Source: Amoebidium appalachense
Taxonomy: Eukaryota > Ichthyosporea
Direction of reading: 5' to 3'
DNA length: 64,000 bases
Assembly (NCBI GenBank): GCA_963693365.1
Contig: CAVNZM010000012.1
Coordinates: 8,122,001-8,186,000 of the forward strand
Shown: one piece after another, positions 60,224 to 64,000 of the stretch
How positions within the stretch are numbered: position 1 is the first letter of the stretch
How the letters are laid out: each line of letters starts with the position of its first letter
Translations under genes and position numbers: made by a program
The notes under the pieces: model-generated
Databases searched by the model: none
Seen by the model: only the letters and a program-made list of their open reading frames with translations
Told to the model about the DNA's origin: nothing

Positions 60224-60231
60224 TATATAAA
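60224..60231 (+). promoter_or_regulatory. TATA box of the secreted-protein gene
   Basis: TATATAAA followed by GGG, about 160 bp upstream of the ATG at 60393. Confidence 0.5.
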
Positions 60232-60392
60232 GGGTATAGGACAGCGCTTGCCAATTACAAGCTAGTTCTCTAAGCAACTGTTCTCATTCGCTGCCCCCAT
60301 GATCGCCTAATTCAATTTTGAACGGTCACAGTCACACGGCCAGTTGCAATAATAAATCATTATTTGAGCTACAGGTCTTGCTGGCCACAAAG

Positions 60393-61137
60393 ATGTTTTT
60401 CACCAACAGCAAAGCCGCGCATATTTGCCTCAGTCTCTCTTTTCTTCTGCATTTGTCCTGTTTGGTTTCCAGTGCAGCCATCACCTCTACGAGTGACCCA
60501 CTAGCAACAGCTTCATGCATCGATTCATCAAAGGGATTTGCCTTCCGCGCCAGCAACGCAAATCTAAACGCAGAACATGTAAACTTTTCTCGTGCCCTTT
60601 GGCCCACCACACCATCGCAAAGTAGTGGGTACTGCATGCGAACAGCAACATTTCTTGGGGAGTATTTATATAACTGTGACCTCCCAGGAACAGCCTTGAA
60701 CGTCACCTACAACCCAACCAACACTTCTCGCTTTTTGAATATCACGGGCACCGTGTTCCGTTGTCGGGTTAAGAAAGGACAGCAAGATCCCGCGCGGGCA
60801 TGCAGTGCCTACATGGCCGCTACGGGCCCGTGTGTAGTCGACTTCACTTACCAAGTCGTTGCTGCTGACACGTGGAGGCTGTCAGCACCTCCAAATTCCA
60901 GCCAGCCTGTGGGAGTGGGCGAAGGAATCATCAAGTAGACCCCCCCCCCCCCCCTCCCCCCTTTCCTCCTTGCAGCCTGAAGGTCTTCTTCGGAATCATC
61001 AAGTAGAACCCCCCCCGCCCCCCCCCCCTTCCCCTCCTGGCAGCCTGAAGGCCTTCTTCGGAGTCCCCGAGTCCCCTGACGGTCCCTTCTTCCTCTACCC
61101 TGGCCAATGGGTTCTCTACCTCGCAGCCCTTCCTTAG
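60393..61137 (+). CDS. Secreted Cys-containing protein of unknown family, with duplicated 27-nt exon
   Basis: I do not recognise the family. ATG 60393 opens a typical signal peptide (AHICLSLSFLLHLSCLVSSA), and the mature part has six Cys and N-glycosylation sequons NFS, NVT, NTS, NIT and NSS. Unspliced, the frame stops at 60936-60938 (181 aa). A spliced model is better: exons 60393-60934, 60976-61002 and 61044-61137, with two 41-nt C-rich introns (GTAGAC...TTGCAG, GTAGAA...TGGCAG), stay in frame and give 220 aa. The added end reads GIINLKVFFGIINLKAFFG then VPESPDGPFFLYPGQWVLY. The 27-nt exon and its intron are a tandem copy of the next exon's start. Introns of 41 nt are very short, so the unspliced reading remains possible. 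Confidence 0.55.
60924..61059 (+). repeat. 68-bp tandem duplication creating a micro-exon
   Basis: Two copies, 60924-60991 and 60992-61059 approximately, each GGAATCATCAAGTAGA, C-run, CTCC, TGCAG or GGCAG, CCTGAAGG(T/C)CTTCTTC. The duplication carries one intron and the exon edges with it, leaving a new 27-nt in-frame exon. Confidence 0.75.
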
Positions 61138-61282
61138 AAGAAAAAAAAAAGAAAAAAAGAAAAAAAAAAAAGGGGGGGGGGGGGAGGGCAGGGGGGGGGG
61201 AGGGGGGGGACGAGGATGCTTAGCAGTGTTTGGGGGAGTTTAGTTTAAGAAAGTCCGCGGAAGACTAAGGTGTATAATCATC

Positions 61283-61562
61283 ATGATGCGTCGGAACTCA
61301 GGAGGAATCAAAGGTAAGTGTCAAGGCGACATTTCACAACATATTCAAGTGACCTCAGTTTACATTACTGTCTTTTTGCCCATTTATGGCGACAACTCTT
61401 ATAAGTATGTTTGCGCCGTTGCTATGATCCCAAGCAATCGTGGAAAAATGGCCTCGACATTATGATAGCCGTCCACTCAGTATAGTACTCTATCTTCATT
61501 CTCCGCTATCATTATTATGCTGAACCTTACACACCAGTTTGGACTCGCACTTATGACCGTTT

Positions 61563-61612
<50 letters not shown>

Positions 61613-62617
61613 AAAAAAAAAAAAAGAACATTAAGAAACGAAAAAGAAAAAGAATAAAGAAGAAGAAAAAGAAGAAGAAGATTCACCACAAACCTCAACC
61701 AAGCGAACTAACAACAAAATTTAACAGGTGTGGCAACGAAACCACCACCGTTGTCGGGCGTCCCCTGCCCTTTTCGTTGGAAATTCGTCAATTAGCAAGC
61801 CCCTTCCAAGGAAACCACGGTCTCGGGTTTCTCACCGTCACAAAAATAGATTCCCCCCTACTGACCGGCCCAAATAACTGCCTTCAAACCCCCCCTGTCG
61901 GTGACCCACCAGGAAATTCAAAAAGCTCAGCTCAACCTTCCGCGAAAATTGAGATTTCTGATGTGGAGACCCCAAAGAATAACGGTCATGAGAAGGAAAA
62001 TGAAAAAACATCGCCCAAGCCACAGTCCCCCCCGGGCCAATCCCGTCAAGGCAGGGATGTGTCTCAACCAATCAAAACGCGCCGTCAGTCCGCCGCACCT
62101 TCACCAGGGAGCCAATCAGAAGAGTGCGCTGCACGGCAGGCGCTAGCCAATTGGGAGGAGGGTTGGAAGGGGGACAAAAGTGTTGGTTATGGCGGCGGCT
62201 CGTTTTTGTTCTCGGCAGAGTGCACACCTGGTACTTATCCCCCCCCCCCCCCCCCCCCCCCCCCCCACCCCCCTCCCCGGGCCCTCCCCCTCCTCCCCCC
62301 TTCCCCCCTCCCCCCAGCGCCCGCACAGAAACCCACCATATAATGGGCTGTGATCGAGTGTCTTCTGCCCGGCTACATACTTGCCGTTTATTTTGTGTTC
62401 CCATTCGTGATCTCTCCCTCGCCTTTCTACCCTTCTTGCATTCCGGCTAACCTCCCTCCCTCCCCCCCCCCCCCCCCCCCCTCCCCCCTTCCCTCCCTCC
62501 CCCCCCCCCCCCCCTCCCCACCCGCCTTCCCCCCCCACCCCCCTACCCCCGACCCAACCCAAAACTCCCAATTTGAGGACCCCTGATGACAGGCTCTGTT
62601 CAAGTGTCTTCTGCCTG

Positions 62618-62662
<45 letters not shown>

Positions 62663-63166
62663 TTTCAGAAGGTTTATTTTAGCTTTTATTCAGGTATGAT
62701 TTTTCGGGGTTTTGATTTGGTGACGTTTAGTGTTTTGCCTTTTGGTGCCTCCTCCTCCATACTTCTAACCCTCTGATGCAAGTTACCCCCCCCCCCTCCC
62801 CCCCCCCCCCCCTCCCCCCGCAAAAAAAAAAATCCCTCCAAAAAAAAATTGAAATAAAATAAAAATACAAAGAATAAATATTTTGATGCCATTAACAAAG
62901 GCAGAGTACCCCTCCCCCCTCCCCCCTCCCCTCTCCCCCCTTCCCCCCTCCCCCCCCCAAAAAAAATAAATAAAATAAAATAAAAATAACAACTTGAAAA
63001 AGAGAAGAGTAAGATAAAAAAAATAAGAATTTAACAACAGAAATCAATACATCAGCAGCACTAGCTGTCAAACAATTGGCAGCGGCTCCCCCTCGCCGTC
63101 CCATTCGCCCTCCAACGACCCAACCCTCACCACCGGCTTCACCTGTCGATATCCCAACGATTGATG
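61283..63166 (+). CDS. Unrecognised Pro/Ser-rich protein, three predicted exons, continues beyond window
   Basis: Prediction from phase agreement only. Exon 1 is 61283-61404 (starts ATGATG, ends phase 2 at GTATGT). Exon 2 is 61728-62230 (after TTTAACAG, ends phase 1 at GTACTT). Exon 3 is 63041-63166 (after TTAACAACAG, ends phase 1 at GTGGGT), with a second copy at 63891 onwards. Exon 2 encodes about 167 residues: KCGNETTTVVGRPLPFSLEI, then a charged Pro/Ser-rich stretch (TPKNNGHEKENEKTSPKPQ, IKTRRQSAAPSPGSQ) and EECAARQALANWEEGWKGDK. Exon 3 encodes NTSAALAVKQLAAAPPRRP, IRPPTTQPSPPASPVDIPT. No known domain. An alternative exon 1 donor at 61313 gives a wrong phase. It could be the far end of a larger gene whose first exons I have missed. 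Confidence 0.35.
62575..62788 (+). mobile_element. Dispersed element A, copy near the right edge
   Basis: CCTGATGACAGGCTCTGTTC, AAGTGTCTTCTGCCTGC, a T-run of about 40 bases, TTTTGCCTTTTGGTGCCTCC and an end TAACCCTCTGATGCA before a C-run. A degraded head also lies at 62338-62390. Confidence 0.6.
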
Positions 63167-63615
63167 GTGGGTGGTGGACTGAACAGGAAAATACAGACAT
63201 ACACGTGCATGTGTATATACACGTGTACAAACACATACATACATACACTACATGCACACAGTCGCACACACGCACAAACACACACACAGTCACACACACA
63301 CACAAAAACACACAAACACATACACGCACACACACACACACGAGTGTGTGCGCACACACGAGAGTGAGCACACCCCCGGGAGTGCATAGACGCGCGAGCG
63401 TGCACACACATACAAACGCACAGCCACGTGAGCAGGAACGTGAACTTGCAACTTGTGCATTAGCCTTTCGTGAGTGCTGTTGTGATTTCTGCACACCGAT
63501 CTATTCAGATGTTTTGTCGGTTACTATTAGAGATTGTTGCCAACACTCCCTCATACTTTCTTCCCTCTCTTTCTCTCCCCCTCTCTCCTTTCCGTCTACC
63601 TCTCCTTCCGCTCCT

Positions 63616-63653
<38 letters not shown>

Positions 63654-64000
63654 ACCCCCCCACCCTCCCCCCGCAAAAAAAAACCCCCTAAAAAAAAATT
63701 GAAATAAAATAAAAATACAAAGAATAAATATTTTGATGCCATTAACAAAGGCAGAGTACCCCCCCCCCCCCCCCCCTTCCCCTCTCCCCCCTTCCCCCCT
63801 CCCCCCCCCCAAAAAAAATAAATAAAATAAAATAAAAATAACAACTTGAAAAAGAGAAGAGCAAGTAAAAAAATAAGAATTTAACAACAGAAATCAATAC
63901 ATCAGCAGCACTAGCTGTCAAACAATTGGCAGCGGCTCCCCCTCGCCGTCCCATTCGCCCTCCAACGACCCAACCCTCACCACCGGCTTCACCTGTCGAT
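62800..64000 (+). repeat. 850-bp direct tandem repeat carrying a predicted exon
   Basis: 62820-63150 and 63670-64000 are nearly identical at a constant offset of 850 bp. Each has a C-run, CGCAAAAAAA, an AT-rich part (GAAATAAAATAAAAATACAA), a second C-run joined to an A-run, then TTTAACAACAG and the exon-like segment. The second copy runs off the window, so copy number is unknown. Between them lies a CA-rich stretch (63190-63420) and unique DNA. Confidence 0.9.

Noticed and set aside
61283-61465. Stand-alone 60-residue gene
   Set aside because: Cutting at the GTATGT donor (61405) joins it in phase to the larger exon at 61728, which is the more coherent reading.

Overview
This is nuclear DNA from a eukaryote. 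Protein-coding exons are short, separated by spliceosomal introns and broken up by very long low-complexity DNA: C or G homopolymer runs of 20-60 bases, (CA)n/(GT)n, (GA)n, and C-run/A-run composites. Species cannot be fixed from the window. An animal-style TOM5, an RBM24/38-like RRM protein, a full-length cyclase-associated protein (CAP), nicastrin with recognisable human-like blocks, CCAAT and TATA boxes and a perfect CArG box lean towards a unicellular relative of animals or another intron-rich protist. That placement is inference at low confidence.

Layout. 1-1.57 kb: repeats, no secure gene. 1.57-4.39 kb (-): dipeptidyl-peptidase 1 (cathepsin C), two exons. 4.4-7.7 kb: mostly unique non-coding DNA. 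7.9-8.56 kb (+): intronless histone H1 with CRE, CCAAT and TATA elements. 8.8-12.4 kb: intergenic, including about 1 kb of GA-rich purine DNA. 12.5-16.4 kb (+): cyclopropane-fatty-acid-synthase/coclaurine-N-methyltransferase-like SAM methyltransferase, four exons. 18.1-37.8 kb (+): nicastrin, 22 exons in about 20 kb. 39.9 kb (+): first exon of a TOM5-like mitochondrial import subunit. 43.6-50.95 kb (-): CAP/Srv2, ten exons. 52.3-57.2 kb (+): RRM protein with a Q/G-rich tail, divergent from CAP across a 1.34-kb shared promoter region. 58.6-59.8 kb: a non-autonomous DNA element with 23-bp terminal inverted repeats. 60.4-61.1 kb (+): a secreted protein of unknown family with a duplicated 27-nt exon. 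61.3 kb to the end (+): an unrecognised Pro/Ser-rich gene whose third exon is tandemly duplicated in an 850-bp repeat that runs off the window.

The gene models were built by hand. Exons were placed where homology blocks, GT/AG sites and codon phase agreed. The reading frame closes exactly across all 22 nicastrin exons (679 aa), 10 CAP exons (489 aa), 6 RRM exons (261 aa), 4 methyltransferase exons (370 aa) and 2 cathepsin C exons (509 aa). The genes are functionally unrelated (lysosomal protease, chromatin, lipid methylation, gamma-secretase, mitochondrial import, actin, RNA binding), as expected of a eukaryotic chromosome rather than an operon.

The most interesting non-genic signal is a set of related 100-200 bp dispersed elements (called A and B here). 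They lie in introns, end directly in C-runs, and are in the sense orientation of their host gene in every clear copy.
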